DNA from: Mesaphorura yosii
Taxonomy: Eukaryota; Arthropoda; Collembola; Poduromorpha; Tullbergiidae
DNA length: 64,000 nt
Assembly (NCBI GenBank): GCA_009869945.1
Contig: WIXG01000071.1
Coordinates: 62,001-126,000, forward strand
Reading direction: 5' to 3'
Made by a program: the position numbers and the translations under genes
Shown here: positions 1-13,706 of the stretch, piece after piece
Numbering within the stretch: position 1 is the stretch's first letter
Layout: each line of letters begins with the position of its first letter
The notes under the pieces: model-generated
Told to the model about the DNA's origin: nothing
Databases searched by the model: none
The model's input: only the letters and a program-made list of their open reading frames with translations

Positions 1-2151
1 TGGAAATAATGGCTGCGGAAAAAATGATTTTTCATTTAAATTGTACTCTAAAACGCTTCATGCACGCATTTTTGAGTTTTAAAGATTGTTATTGTTACTG
101 TCGTCGCACAGTTGGGTTGGAAGGGTTGGAGTATGAACGTATGATGACGACGATGACAATAATGACAATGTCTTGCATAAGACAATTTACACCCCAAAGT
201 ACACTTTAGACAGAAGAAGACATAACTTTTCTGGGCCTTTGAAATAAACAACCATGTGACAAGATAAAAATGGTGAAATGATTTCAAGGTCCACGGAATC
301 TCGGTGTTACAAGTGGTAGTGGAAAAATTGGATGAAGTCGCATTGGCAAGGGGAAGGACGAGTCTCACGATTGAAACAATTAGGAAACACGGGAAAATGC
401 GACATCACAAGTCAAGATGCTTGATGTTCATGTTCGTAAACGCAATGTATGTATGCATCAAATCGAATGACGAATCTAATTTTCTTTCTCTATCGTCTCC
501 TTTCTGCGTATGTGGCTGTGTTGGCGCTGGCTGGCGTGCTCAATGCGTGCTGCAATTTACTTAGACCAAGACAAAACTTGGACATATGCAATCATAATTT
601 TCCATCATTATTTTCAAATTCTGCTGTCCTGTCGACCGAGATGACCAGACCAGTCCAATTGCCTCAATTTAAGTATTGCACAAAATATTCACACATGTCC
701 CCTTTATGCAGAATCATACGAACGTTTCTCAACAGTACACATAAGCATTTCACAATTCAAGCAATTCGTATTTTTGAGGACACTCATTCGTTATTGCGTA
801 ACTTAACGAAATGCTACGAGTGTCACCAAATCTTAGCGCCCAAAATTTGTACAGTTTGCTGGGTTGCTGGGCAAGCTAAAAATCGGAGATATTTCAATTA
901 TCACTTACGTGTTATGCGGTGCAAAAGTTTATTAATTACCAATTGACGTTTTTCTATTAAAATTCAACTGTAATGTATTGAAATATGGACTGTGCAAGAA
1001 TAAAGAAAATGCATGTCGGTGATTCAAACAGGCCGACACTGCTCACTGCATGTAATGTACGACAGAGTACAACTTAATTTAATATTTTCTACCCAGCATG
1101 AGAACCTGCTGCAGAACTTCTCCCCAGACAAGCCTTGGCTAGCCAATGCAGAGTTCAATGAGAGAAGGAGAACGAAGTTTTTCTTTGTTTTAGTAGATTA
1201 CTTTTTCTAGGCTCAAAAACAGAAACTTTCCCCAAGCCCTGCCGCTGCTACTTGTACCGCATTCCGTTGCAGTTTTTTCATTTAAAGTTTGTGTAAGTTA
1301 TTTCAAGAAAATCCAGCCAAAAACTTTAAGACAGAAGATTATTCATTTTCGTAATAATAATAATCTTGGAGAAAGTTGAATCATGTCAACTCAAGCAAAC
1401 CGGGCCGCGATGGAAGGCAGTAGATTGAGGTTGGACGCTTCACAGTTGCAGCTTGGGCAGGAAGCAAAACATTGACAGGCAGCGGTGGCAGGACACCCAC
1501 CATAACTACGACTTCGACACGCCATGCCAAATTTTTACTATTGAGTCAGTAGTAAAGTGAAATATGCCTTAAATTTCAGCCTATTCGTAAAAATCCCAGA
1601 AACAAAGAACGGAAATTCCCAACTTTTTTCACCAAGAATCTACACGGGAATGAACCAATTTGATCTGAAGTTTTTTGCTTTCCTTTGCCAGGCGTTCTCG
1701 TGCCATAATTTTGTAGTTGCAAAGTTGATTTCTCGGGTGTGTGGATTCCTGGCATTCTCTCCGCAGACATGTTCATAAATTGGGGCTCAACAGCAAGCCC
1801 AAAATTAGTTTTGTAATGTGGACTCATTCAAGTCGAAGACGGAGTGACTGGCGGTCGAGATAAGATCACAAAAGCGGTAAGGCGAGGCAGAGCAGGCAAA
1901 AAGTTTTAGCAGGCAGTAAAAAATTATTTAATTACGGGTACGAGAAACCGAATAATCTGTGCGGCGGGTGTCTGCAAGATTTATTGTACTCACGAATGCT
2001 TACATTGGAAAATTCCATTTAAAATTTAACGGTAAATTAAAGCTGAAGTTCCGATTTCTTAGTTTGGGGCTGGAGTGCTGTACAAAATTTAATAATTCAA
2101 AGGGAAAGTTTGGAGAAACTCCCGCAGACTCGGTGTACAGCACCACACTCC

Positions 2152-2195
2152 AGTCGAGTTCGACTCAGTCTGTGCAGTTAATTCGAGTTCGAGTG
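2152..2195. repeat. GAGTC/GAGTTCGA-rich cluster
   Basis: GTCGAGTTCGACTCAGTC is followed within about 15 bases by TTCGAGTTCGAGT. Both strands of the GAGTC-type unit are represented. Confidence 0.6.
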
Positions 2196-3581
2196 TGGGT
2201 TGTGGAGTGAAGAGCGCCATGTGCACAACAACTTGTAACAAATTACAAATCCATTCATCCGTTCAGCGATCGTAACACGAATGAGGGAAGGAGAAGACGA
2301 AATAAGGTCAAACTTTAGTTCTTTTTTTCTGATTGGAAGGATAAAGTTAAGTCTTGTCGAATAATGATTATTTGTACGGTGGCTTACTTGAGTTGGCCTG
2401 GACGGTCGTTGGCTGGTCGGTCGTCTTGGACTCAATCTTATATAAATATCTGCCGATATCATTGGACTCAGACATGGAACAGCGAGATTACGATGAAACA
2501 TAAGACCTGACTCTTAATGGCAATAATAATGATCGAGATGGTACAAGAAAAAGAAATCTCACAAGACTTTGTACATCAGTTCATTTTTCTCTTCATAATG
2601 CTCCTATCTCTATCTCATCATCATCGTTTCATGTCTAACTGCTACTAATAATACACATCAGTCCAGCCGGGCTTCCTTCGCTCTTCTTCAGTTCGCTTGA
2701 TACACTTTCATCTTATTCCAGTTCACGATCAAATTTTAACAGCTTCAATAAAGTTCCAAATCGTCAGCCAGTAATGGCAGACGATGCATCTCGTCTGCGC
2801 GTCCTCTTAATATTTCTTTTCCATACAAGGCAATAGGGAAAAGGGTTGACTGGTCACTGGTGCATCGGAAAAGAAGAAAGTTTCACCGTGTCTCCGTCCC
2901 TGTGATCACTCATTAAGAGCACGAGCATCCTAAGAAAGACTAAATCTTGGCACTCGCACGGATGGATGGATCTGCCTTCCTTCCTTCATTCTTTCGATCC
3001 CTTTTGCCTTGCAATTACGTTATACGATTGATGCCTGACTGAGTTTATTGACAAGAAGTTACCTGCGAAGCCGTTCTACCGGCAACCGGAAATAACTACA
3101 TCCTCTTCTCCGTTGGGTCTTCATTAGTGCTGGTACCTGATGCTAATGCATTTTCATTTAATTATTTACTCTCGTAATTAGAATCATGTATCCTGACCCT
3201 CTCAGTAGGAGAGGGCCAAGAAGCAATAATAACACTACAACTTTACAAGGGTTATTTACATCTATTGACCAAAATGCAAACACAACTAACAGCATTGTCT
3301 AATACTTGTTCCTACATTACACTACGGCTTGATGGATAAAAATTACAAAGGAATGCGCTTGTAACGTACACGTCTCAATGAAGAACTTCTGGCAGGTTTG
3401 GCAAGTATGAAGACGAGTACAAAAGGAAACTTCAGGTTATGAATTCATTTATTGCATGTTTGAGAAAGTTTCCTACTTCAATCAAGTAGGACAAAAACCA
3501 CGGTACGGAGAAATTGGAAAGCATGGAAAACTAGCCACTTCCACCAGCACCACCACGCTACAGGGCCACTTGATTGCTACC

Positions 3582-3613
3582 TGTGCCGTGCCGTGCCCGC
3601 ATGGCATGGCATG
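3582..3613. repeat. Pentamer cluster, TGCCG then GGCAT units
   Basis: Three TGCCG/TGCCC units are followed directly by GGCATGGCATG. This is one of the clearest members of a GGCAY/RTGCC pentamer type found across the window. Confidence 0.75.
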
Positions 3614-6504
3614 TGTGCATACATTAGTCAAGTGTGTGTCCAACCGTAATGGTGAGTAATCGCCGTTACCGTGCACTGCACCATAAAAATGCTCTTGCTG
3701 TGGTTTGCCGTGTGAGAATCTCTCGTACATTGAAATATAACCGTGTTTCCCTTTCCTGAACAAAAATGCCAATGCAACCGCTCATAATACTTTTATTTTT
3801 TGTGCTGCATTTTATAAGCCGGTACAATATACTCTGTACTTGGAATAGGAGTATAGGACTCATGATAAAGCCATACTAAATATTTACACTTTAACTGATT
3901 AACTTTTTCCAGCTTTGGTTTTCTGCTTTTCTTTATCCTGTCAAAGAAAGCAAGCGCAAGAGGTCGATCGATGACAGTGATGTGTTACTTTCACAAGAAC
4001 GCATGTTTGCCTGCCATTTTTGTCTCTGAATTTTTAAGCCTTTACACTGTCTTCAACTTCGCATCTGTGGTCAGCTCTCTGACTCGGCTTGGCCAGATTT
4101 AATGAGCCTGTTGAAAGCTAAAGCCGAATTTGTAAGCCGTGCTTGTTCTGGACATGGATAACGAATTACGAGTAATGGACAAATAAAGTTACGGCTAAAG
4201 AACAGATTCTCGGCTAGAAGAAAACTTGTAAGCTTTGAAGTCGTGCTTAGAAGAAAGGAAAAATAAAAAAGAAATCCGTTTCATTGTTCCTTGTCCACAA
4301 TTTCTTTGATTTCGATTATATTTTTTATCAGACCGCTTTCTCCGCTCGTCGTTCGCGCGAGATTACATTACAAACCCATTTCATGTTGTGCCAGATTTTC
4401 TTCTGCCCTTGCTCACGTTCGCCAGATTTGTACTGCGCCTGGTTGGCAGCAGCCGAGCATTTTCCTCCGTTGCTGCCCGCCACGAGTCACAAGCACGAGC
4501 TTTTTTATATTACGTATTCCCCACTTCCATTTTACAGAAAGTAAATAAAGCAGATATCAGACAAAATGTTACTCCACAATAAGACCCAACTAAATTTACT
4601 TTGCAGCATTGCATTGTAGAGTCGAGTAAGAGTCGAGAGGCAGCACAAAATAATGATGTGCGAGATCACGTCCAACATGTCAAAATCATTTCATCAATGA
4701 AACACTACCAAGACTCGAGTCGCGCGTGAGCGTGATGAGAGCTGCTGTATCGCCTCTCCTTCGCTGCTGCATGCAGTCTTTCACAAAGGCGCCAGTTTTT
4801 CTCCTTTTTAAAATATAATCTCGTACAAATTGGAGAATCCACTCGACACGATGGAGTGGGCTGTGCGGCACGAAATTGATTTGTAACTGAATCAGTGCAG
4901 GCCGGACCAATAATTGGCATCGGCAAATTTGTGCGTGCTGTGCGTGACCTGATAATTCGTCTTTGGGAGACCACATGCGTCCTTCTGTGTACAAATAATG
5001 ATGATCGTGATCGTGACGGAGCCGACTCGCTCAAAAACTCATAAACTTTCGAAATTTTTGCCTGTATTTCGCTGCAGTGCTCGCCATGCTATCGTGTTGA
5101 GAAAATATTATCGAGAAGAAAGCGAGTCGAGGACAGGAAGAAGGCCTAATACAAATCCAATTCGAATTTGATGAGCTTTATCTAGTACAAGACAAGACGA
5201 AAGCTATCTGGGCTCTTCCTCCACCATTGCTATCGTGTAGTTGTGATGCTACGCGTTCACGTTCACAGATCAATCGAATTTGTGTTCGTTTCTATCAAAA
5301 ACAAGTTATCATGGACCATCAAACAATATTACGGCATACACGTACACGTATTATATAAGTTGGGTAACATCGTTTATATGTGTAATATAAAAATAAGTAC
5401 GAGATTGGAACTACGACCAAGACCAAGACGAACAGATCTCCGACCAGGGCCAGCTTATCTCTGATGCTGCTGCTGAGCTGAACCAATACACAACTCATCT
5501 TCTCTTAACTCAATAGAACTGCAGTCGTATCGTACAACAATCATCTGAGAAAAATGTATAAAATCCCCACCCATGAATCCAATTTAATGTTACGTGAACG
5601 AACGAGTAAAATAACCCATTCAGATTGTATTTATTTGGGATCTTCGATCGCTGTCCATCGGACGCTATAGCCGTGCCTGCCTGCCGAACAGATTCTGACC
5701 GACATCTTCTCAGATGCAAGAACAATGGGCTTTTCTAACGAACAAACAATTAAAATCGATTTCTTTCTTCTCCGCTTCATTCATGTTCATGTCGTCGTTA
5801 ACATTTCTTACTCGTAACTCCTTTCAAGAAAGTATCGCATCACGTAAGCTGTGGACGTGGTCTTGTTCGCTTTTTATAGACTGTCACTCAATCATCAACT
5901 CAATTGTTGTTAACAAGCCTCTATTTTCGTCTTGTAACTCGAAGACACGCTCAACCCGAGGGATTATATAATCAAATCCCTCGGCTTGTTGATCAAAAAA
6001 TTGCATGTGCTTGTCAAAACCAAAATACATGCCGTACAGTGTTCTGAGTACAACGTGCTGTATAGTTGTAGTTGTCCATAGCAAGGTTACAGGTGCAATA
6101 ATCTGAGCAAAGTCAAGTTGAGCCCATACGTGAAATGGAATAAAAATGACGTGGCTGAGCCACACCACGCAATTATTGCCTTCCAGTGCACAGTACAAAT
6201 TTAGTTTGCAAATTGCAATTAAGCGGGGATTTGATCTAATGTAATATTTAGTATACTTTTACTGCTCTGTGGCTCGTCACTGCGGCAGTAAATAATGGGA
6301 GGGACGTCGACGTGGCTTCGCTGCAGCACCACACAGCATATTCAACCTAATCCACAAGATGAAGCAGGGATTAGTGTTTCCATGTTGAGATTAGGAAGTC
6401 ATGGTTGGAAAGAGATTGCCAACTTTCGCCTGCTACAGGAAAGTGCGCGCAGAGCACGAAAGCTTTCTTTCGCCCTGCACTGTGCCTTGAGTCCGCATCT
6501 GCTT

Positions 6505-6528
6505 TTACGCTTACGCTTACGCTGACGC
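6505..6528. repeat. TTACGC hexamer repeat
   Basis: Three exact TTACGC units are followed by the variant TGACGC. It is an isolated short microsatellite. Confidence 0.85.
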
Positions 6529-9500
6529 TCAGGAGTGCCAGTGCACAGATCACTCAGCCGTGACAAGTGGGACTTTTGGGTGACTTGTAACATGATGGGC
6601 TGCCTCTCATCCTTGTTTTCCCCTCTCGCTGCACAAGGCTCGAGAGAAAGTGTAAGAATGAATGAATGGAAAGATATTTACCATTACTTTTTCTCGTACT
6701 TAGTTGCCAGTGCCAGCGCCACTATTCGTCGCTGCAATATTAATGGATTTCTTTCCGCAGTGACAGCAGCATCAGCAAAATCACTATCGTATTATAAAGT
6801 ATGTGCAACAAAATCCTACTGATAAATACTTGCTTGCTCTGGCCTTTGCGAGCGGTGGAGAGGACGAGATCCGAAGTTGATAAAATTATTAAGGAGATGC
6901 GGACAATAAAAGGGCTTTTCAGTGCGTGACTTTGAAAAGCGGGTTGCGTTGTAAATCACGGAATCTACGCAATAAAATCGGTGCTTCTTCCGATATCGCG
7001 CTAGGGTCCACAACTTAGGTTCTGTATGCGTGCTTAAGTACGGCATTTAAAATTGTGGGGAGTCAGGAAGCGTCGGCAGCTTCCGTTTCCAAATTCAGAC
7101 CGGTTTTCGTTTATTATCATTCCGCCTAAACAAGTACAGCTCAGTAGAGTGTAGGCAAGAGACAGCATTATGATTACTTTTATGATGATTATTAAACCTC
7201 ACACTTGGGAACGTACTAATGGGCCTTAAGGCACAGGAAAAGCCATTTTCCATGCTCGCATCATCATCATAATCATTCACAGCGCGTATCTTTGAGTGGG
7301 CTGGTAGCAAAATAATGAGCAAAAAACAAGCAGCGTGCACAAACTGCCTGGAAATGCAGATTCTGAGGGACAAAGAGCGAAAAGACGCAAACGTGCGACT
7401 GAATTTATTGAATGAATTTCATTGACTCTCGCGTACGCTTTCGAGTCCAAAAATAAGTAAAGCAAAAAAGTGGAACTTTCATCTCATTTATTTCCTTCGC
7501 TCATTCTTTTCTTTTCGTAAGATTCCTTCTCGTCGCCGTGCCGTACCGCGTCATCATCATCAGTTTGATAATGATGAGCAGCAGCTAGCAGCCTGCTTAT
7601 TATGCTCGCGAAAGAATTCCCGTCCAGGAACTTGAAGCACATGCTTTTCATTATATGCGAATGGATTTATTCTTTCGGCGGTGACAATATCATTTTTGAA
7701 TTCAGAGTTTGCATCCTGCGCGTGTCGGACTCATTTTTATAGATTCTAATTTACAGTAATAGTGCCAGAGCTACACGAGTTGTGAGCCTCGGTCACGGTG
7801 CTGAGTTTTTATTGAAAACAGGGGAAAATGGGCATGACAATAATGGGTTGGTGAAATTAAATCCTTGTCGCGCAGTCGTAAGAACCGACTAAGCGAGGCG
7901 AGTGTTGTTGCGCTTCGCGATAATTAATCGCTTTCCATGCTCCGTCGTGCACTTGTACCCGTCATTGTTCGCTCATGATCGAAATTACACATTTAAGATG
8001 CGATTACGCTATTTATATGCGAAAATGGGTAATTCAGAGAACAAAAGCGGAGTCGTAGCCGGCCGTGGTGGTGTGGTGAGACCGTGGCCGTAATCGCGTG
8101 ATCTGGCTTTCGATAATCTGGTAGTAGCTGTTGGCACTTGGTTGACTGAATTATTTTTTGCTACCAATGGGCACATGTACACGACGAGAGCCATTAAGAA
8201 TTTTAATGGTTGCTTTACACAACTTTAAAATGTAAGAAGTTGACTCGCACTCGCTCCATAAAGTGTACATGCAATTACTCTTTTTTGACTTGAGTGACTG
8301 CAGCAGAGAAATATCGCCTCGCCTTCGCGTATGACTTGACTGCTTATTTCTCATGTGAGGATTTGACATACAACTATGGCACTGGCAATGAGCACCACCG
8401 CCAGACTTGTGGTTGTCGAGCGTTTGTGGTTTCTGAGAGATTGTGCGAGCGTGGAACGTGTTATGCGCGAAGGAGTCGGGCAATTAAACACTCACGTTCA
8501 TAATATCGCATGTTCTCCACCAAGATGAAATTTCCCGATAACATTTTTAAAAACCAAGACTTTTCCCGTTGTAGAATTCTTGATTTCTTCTCTCGCCTCT
8601 ACCTTGCCAAGTTTGTAAGACTGGCTTTTTACAATATTTTATGAAAATCGTGCGTTTGAGATAAAAAGTTATTCACCATGGTCGCAGCAGTCAGCAGTAA
8701 TAATGAACCACAAGAAATTAATGTGGGAAAGGCTAAATGTGACTTTTGTCACAATTCTAGTCTCTGGTCTGTTTGCAGTCGCTGGCAAACCACTGCCAGA
8801 ATAACGAAGTGCTAAAACGGCGAGGGCGGACCGGGCGTGCTTCACGGAACCGTTTTGCCATGCAGAATTAAAAATAAGTCTGCATAATTCCACACCATTT
8901 CGCCATTCTGCGACTGGGATTTTTAATAATCTTTAGAGTGCATGTGAATTAAGTATATGTTTGTACGACTCTCATTTCTAATATCCGCTCCGAGCAAGCG
9001 AGATCTTTCGTCTCAGAGCTGTCAAATCTGGAGTTGACGTCAATTTTCACACAAAATTTCGTGCCTTACTTTATTATTAACCACAACTCGAGGCCGAACT
9101 AGGTAATGAAAAGCACGAAATATATTAATCCATTAATGTTACATAATAATTCGAGCCTGGAATGTGAGGACATGAAATCTCAGAAGTTGTAATGACATGG
9201 CACCGGCTAATGGGAGACGGAGAGGTCAAACCTCTTGCGCATGCCGCTTCAGCCATTTAATAAGAGTAAATGGAGAAATATTGCAGCATCAACAACACTT
9301 TGGCAGAATTTATATCGTATTAATATCACTTTGAGATCCTAAAAACTGCAAAGTCATGCCAATCAACGCGAGTGGCTTGGATGCCATCGCTTAAATTAAG
9401 TTGTCTCGAATTACTTGAATTCTTCAACTTGTTCAACAACTTTTGATCAGTCATGACAAATATTGCATGACATCAGCACAGCACTCAGCTTGCACTGCAC

Positions 9501-11826
9501 AGTGCATGTAATGGAAATTGTGACCTCAGTGACCGACCAATCGACGACCGGCACCGTGATGGCGATTTTGACGGCGACGGCGACAACGACACTTGGGCCA
9601 CATGCATGTCGTGCAATGTGGAAAACTTTTGGAGGTGCATTATGTATTATTATGTACACACAGCATTTGGAGTAATTTAAAAATAAATTCGGTACATACA
9701 TTCTGGTATCATGCAGTGCTTAAAAGTAACTTAAGTCTAAAGTAAACTGAAATCGCAGTAAATGTAAATGCAGTGGCACACAAGTGTAAGCGGCAGGTCC
9801 AAGAAAGAGGAAGAGATAGGAAAAGTTTTAACGGAAATAGTACTTTGCTGCTACCAAAATTGGTCTTTTGCGTGTAGAAATATTTAAACAAAATAACAGG
9901 CACCAGCAGTTGACTAAGACACATAGCAATGCTTACATTGCGTTACATTACATGATATTATGAATTTCTCATTTTGGTGCCGGTACACAGAACGACACAA
10001 CACAGGCACAGGCTTTGCACAGGTTTGTCATATAATTAAGACCAACATGCATAGAAAACCACTTTAGTGTGGTTCTTAAGGAAATTGTTCTGTCGCACAC
10101 CACCACCAAAACAGCCATTAGCCAACATTAAAATCTACGGCCATGACATCGCCACAGCCCAGCACGTTCATATTCAGCTATTTCGGTGAGTCGACCGGTC
10201 GATCATTACTGCCATTGCTTCACCAGAAAAATCTGAAGTTTCCAGTGGCCGGCAACTCTGCTCATAAATAAAATGTCAAGCTATCGCAATTTTCTACACC
10301 TAAGAATATTTAAACACATCGTACTTATAATTAAGTTGAAATATTCATTGGGCACAAATCGTCGTAATGACCGTCTCAATGTTTGGCAATTAAAATGGGC
10401 CGAGGTGCTAATGTTCTATGTTCTGTAGGAATTAAATAAAAAATGGCCCTGCCCGCCTGGCCTGGCCAAGCTATGAATAACTTGATTTCAAAATGGCTCG
10501 TATGCCATTGCGTATTCATCTTGCCAAGAAAGGCTGGGCTGTCACTATCATAAACACGTACTCAAAAACTCATGACTTGGACCCTGTGCCAATAACGCCA
10601 GTCTGGCAGTCAAGACCCGGTCGGTGCTTCGATGCAGTGCACTCGAAATACACTTTGACAGCAGAACATAAGAGAGACAGATGGATAAAGATGTACGGTA
10701 CAGCGAATGTTACAAGTACATAAAGTAGATACACAACGACGGAAACATTTTTCATCAGTCAAATTAAGTGCGAATCAAGTCTCTCGACTTTTTGCTTCTC
10801 ATTTAAATCTTTCCACGTCTTACTTCACAGCTTCTCTCGTCCTGTGTGCCACAAGGCTTTGAGAATTTAAGATGCGGTTATTATTCTGGCGTTCTGCGCA
10901 CACAATCCAAAATGTGGTGCGATTTTCTATTTTAAACCGGAATATTATCGTCTCTTGACAGACATGTTGTGTACATGCACACCGCACAAGAGGACGAGTG
11001 TTTGACACGCAGATGTTGGAGTCATTTCATAACATTTTGTAAGGCCATTGGGGATAAAATATAATGTGGCAAATCTTTTATGGAGCCATGAAAAATTAAA
11101 AGTACGTCGAGTTAAGCAAATGGCAGCCAATCAGAACCTGGGCCAATGGCATAGACCGACAGTTCGCACATTATTGCCCCGTAAATATGCAGTATGGCAA
11201 ATTGCATCTGAGGCATGAACTCATGCTTATGCACTGAACGCCGGGTTTCAGGACCAGGTCGAATTTCTATTTTTTGTTAAGATTTATATGAATTTGGCAA
11301 GGATTGACTCTTGTATGTGTTTCCTCACTCCACACCAAACCCATTTCTGGCGTTTGCATTTGCATCTGTAGATAGATGAATAATATGCCAATTTTAAAGT
11401 AAATAGTACGAGCGCGAAAGCAAGAGTGCACGGTGCACATACGTCAGTTATGGATGCTAAATGAAAAGACCATTATACCGAAGCATCGTTTGATTGGTTG
11501 GTGCGTCGTGCCAAGAAAAATACGTACTGAGTTACTGAATTCAGTCCTCGTCTTTGCACTGCTGCGTTCTGCTCTGCTCCGACTCTCCACGGCATTTGAC
11601 TCGAACCAAAATTAACCAATTTGTACAGACACATTCTTAAAGTGCAGATAATGATCATTGATGACATTTAAATCGCAGATGTTAATCCGCCCTCGCTCTG
11701 TGTCGATTGAAATTAAGAATGCTTCCACAAACGCTAATGCGGTATGTGATTGAATCCCAGGATAATGCTCTTTTCCCCAGTGAATGGCAAATTAAATAAT
11801 TTATGAATGCTCTTACGTGTTCTCAC

Positions 11827-11886
11827 TTTGCTTCGCATAATAATTCGTGCTCTCTTTTGAAACGAAGATCAAAGGATGAGGCTTAC
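11827..11886 (-). other. Possible RS-exon attached to ratchet point B (60 nt)
   Basis: After site B's CAG, a second donor-like sequence AAA|GTGAGA follows 60 nt later. Read in phase 0 the segment meets TGA at its sixth codon, so stable inclusion would truncate the protein. The layout matches the segment after site A in length and in carrying an early stop. The donor is weak and the segment may simply be intron. Confidence 0.17.
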
Positions 11887-11911
11887 CTGAAAATAAAGGG
11901 AATAGATTAAA
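11881..11911 (-). other. Candidate recursive splice site (zero-length exon, ratchet point) B
   Basis: On the minus strand a pyrimidine-rich stretch (TTAATC, then CCCTTTATTTTCAG) runs straight into GTAAGC. The junction lies between 11887 and 11886. Acceptor and donor consensus are fused without an exon, as at ratchet points. It is on the same strand as the terminal exon and as site A, about 12.0 kb further along in the direction of transcription. The TTTTAATC upstream could serve as a branch point. Its donor half is slightly weaker than that of site A. Confidence 0.45.
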
Positions 11912-13692
11912 ACATTTCATAAAACTCAAGTGTCGTATTGTCGTGTAAGGCTTGCGCTGTAAAATCATTACTTTGACCATCATTATGCGCTCTAAGTTTC
12001 ATTTCTAAACGTGCTTAGGACGTTGTTCGTCTTATGCCTGGCTAGTAAAGGCAGAGACTGATAAAAGCTCCAAAGAAAAGCAAGAAGACTGGAGCACTAA
12101 CACTTCTACTTTTGCCAGTGCAACACTCGACCACAAAAGCAATATATCAAAAAATCAGGCGCAGATGGGCTTATTTGTAATCAGGAACCGTTGCAGGGAA
12201 ATGGCATTAAAAAGGGCAAACGTAGGTCCATATTTATACTGGTCTTGATGCCCGTGCATTGCTGCTGAGCATGTGAGCATTAAGCACACAATACACCGAC
12301 ATAAAGACACTCAGCGTTTCGTGCCAGTCAGGAGAAAGCAGGAAAGGGACAGTGAAAAAGTGCCCGCAACAGCTCGTAAATCACACTCCTGAAAGAAAAT
12401 CTTATGAACAAGACATCGATCACTACCAATCGATCAACTGACAACTCAGCGAGCGGATGGACACTGCAGCAGCCCACGAACTCGTACCATGCCGAGAACT
12501 TATAATGCAGGATTATGTAGTTAGGCGCTGGCGCTGCGTGAGCCGACCCGACGCTTGAGTCGGGAAAATGGAAGAATGGAGTAATCGGTGCCTTGTCTTC
12601 GGCTCCCACGTTCTATAGCACACGTTAACTTGAGAAAATGCTATAATTTCAATCCATCGCACATGCTGAGAAAGTAACCTACTTGCGAGCATGCTTTCCA
12701 GAATAAATTTCTGTGGCCGCGGCGCGATCATTTTTCTTTCCCGCGAGCGTCCTGACCGGCCTTACCATGACTTACGAGTTTTTAATAAATATTGATGAAA
12801 TATTTATACAATTTTTGACCCAATCACCATTTCTGTAACGGGGTCCTTGGAAAATACACGATTATATGGTGGGGCAAAGGAAGATTAAAATTTCGAGTCC
12901 TTTAATCAACATTTTCAGCCTGTTTTTTCAACAGAATTTTCAAAATCAACATTATCAGAATTCCCTTTGTGACGGTTGTTGTTGACATTCAATATCGGAT
13001 GGGCGGAAATTATGTAAAAACCATTCTCAAAGGAGGTTCAATCTCGAGTTCGGCTCTCCAATGATGACAAGCTTGGCTGGCCAGCCATGGTCATGGTAAG
13101 CTCTATGTTGTAGGATGGAAGATTGGATATAAGATTAAAGGTCGATGTATTTCAAATGTCCAATTTCAGGGAACCTTCTAGCTCTACGTTCTGCTCTGCT
13201 CCCGCAACTTCGGATTCTACGTGAAGCAAAGAGAAAGTATCCACACGAATGGAGCGAATGAAAATACTTTTGTAAATTATATATCAACAACCTGGTATAA
13301 TACAACGCTGGAAGCAAAGAACAGTGTACGAGCGAGGCGAATACACGTCGGCCATCGAAACGGATGATGATGATAACGATGATATGATCTCTATCTCTTA
13401 TTCCTAAACTAACGGTCGCCCGGCTCGAATGGAAGATGCAGAGGTAGCGGTTGAGGAGAAAGCTAACGGTACTGCTACAAAATTATGCAAACCACAGAAA
13501 GCATTTTGCGAGAAACACATACGAGCCAGAAACTATTACTTACCCATTGAATTATAAATTGGGTTCGGTTGCTTTGCTGGCCGGCTTTAGTTTTGCCGGC
13601 CTGCTTGCCTACTCTCATTGTGTTTGTTAAACGGCATGTGCGTGCGCCGTGCGCGCTAATGCTGGATTTCCATTCACATACTGTAAAATTCT

Positions 13693-13706
13693 GGCACGGC
13701 ACGGCA
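13693..13706. repeat. GGCAC pentamer tandem
   Basis: Nearly three tandem GGCAC units are present. Related clusters lie at 24729-24753, 37174-37188 and 45784-45799. Confidence 0.75.

Larger units (their letters stand above)
1..11880. other. Gene-free stretch, intron segment after ratchet point B
   Basis: I see no supported gene here. All open frames are shorter than about 170 codons, have no recognisable domain and overlap on both strands. The stretch holds short simple repeats (GAGTC cluster near 2152, TGCCG/GGCAT cluster near 3582, TTACGC near 6505, a GACGGC-like run near 9557). If the intron model holds, it is the last visible segment of the intron, with its acceptor beyond base 1. Confidence 0.5.

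Noticed and set aside
449-946. 165-codon plus-strand frame with a Cys-rich CYECHQ...CTVC pattern
   Set aside because: The Cys pairs do not match a zinc-finger spacing I can name, no family is recognised, and the length is near the upper end of chance frames here.
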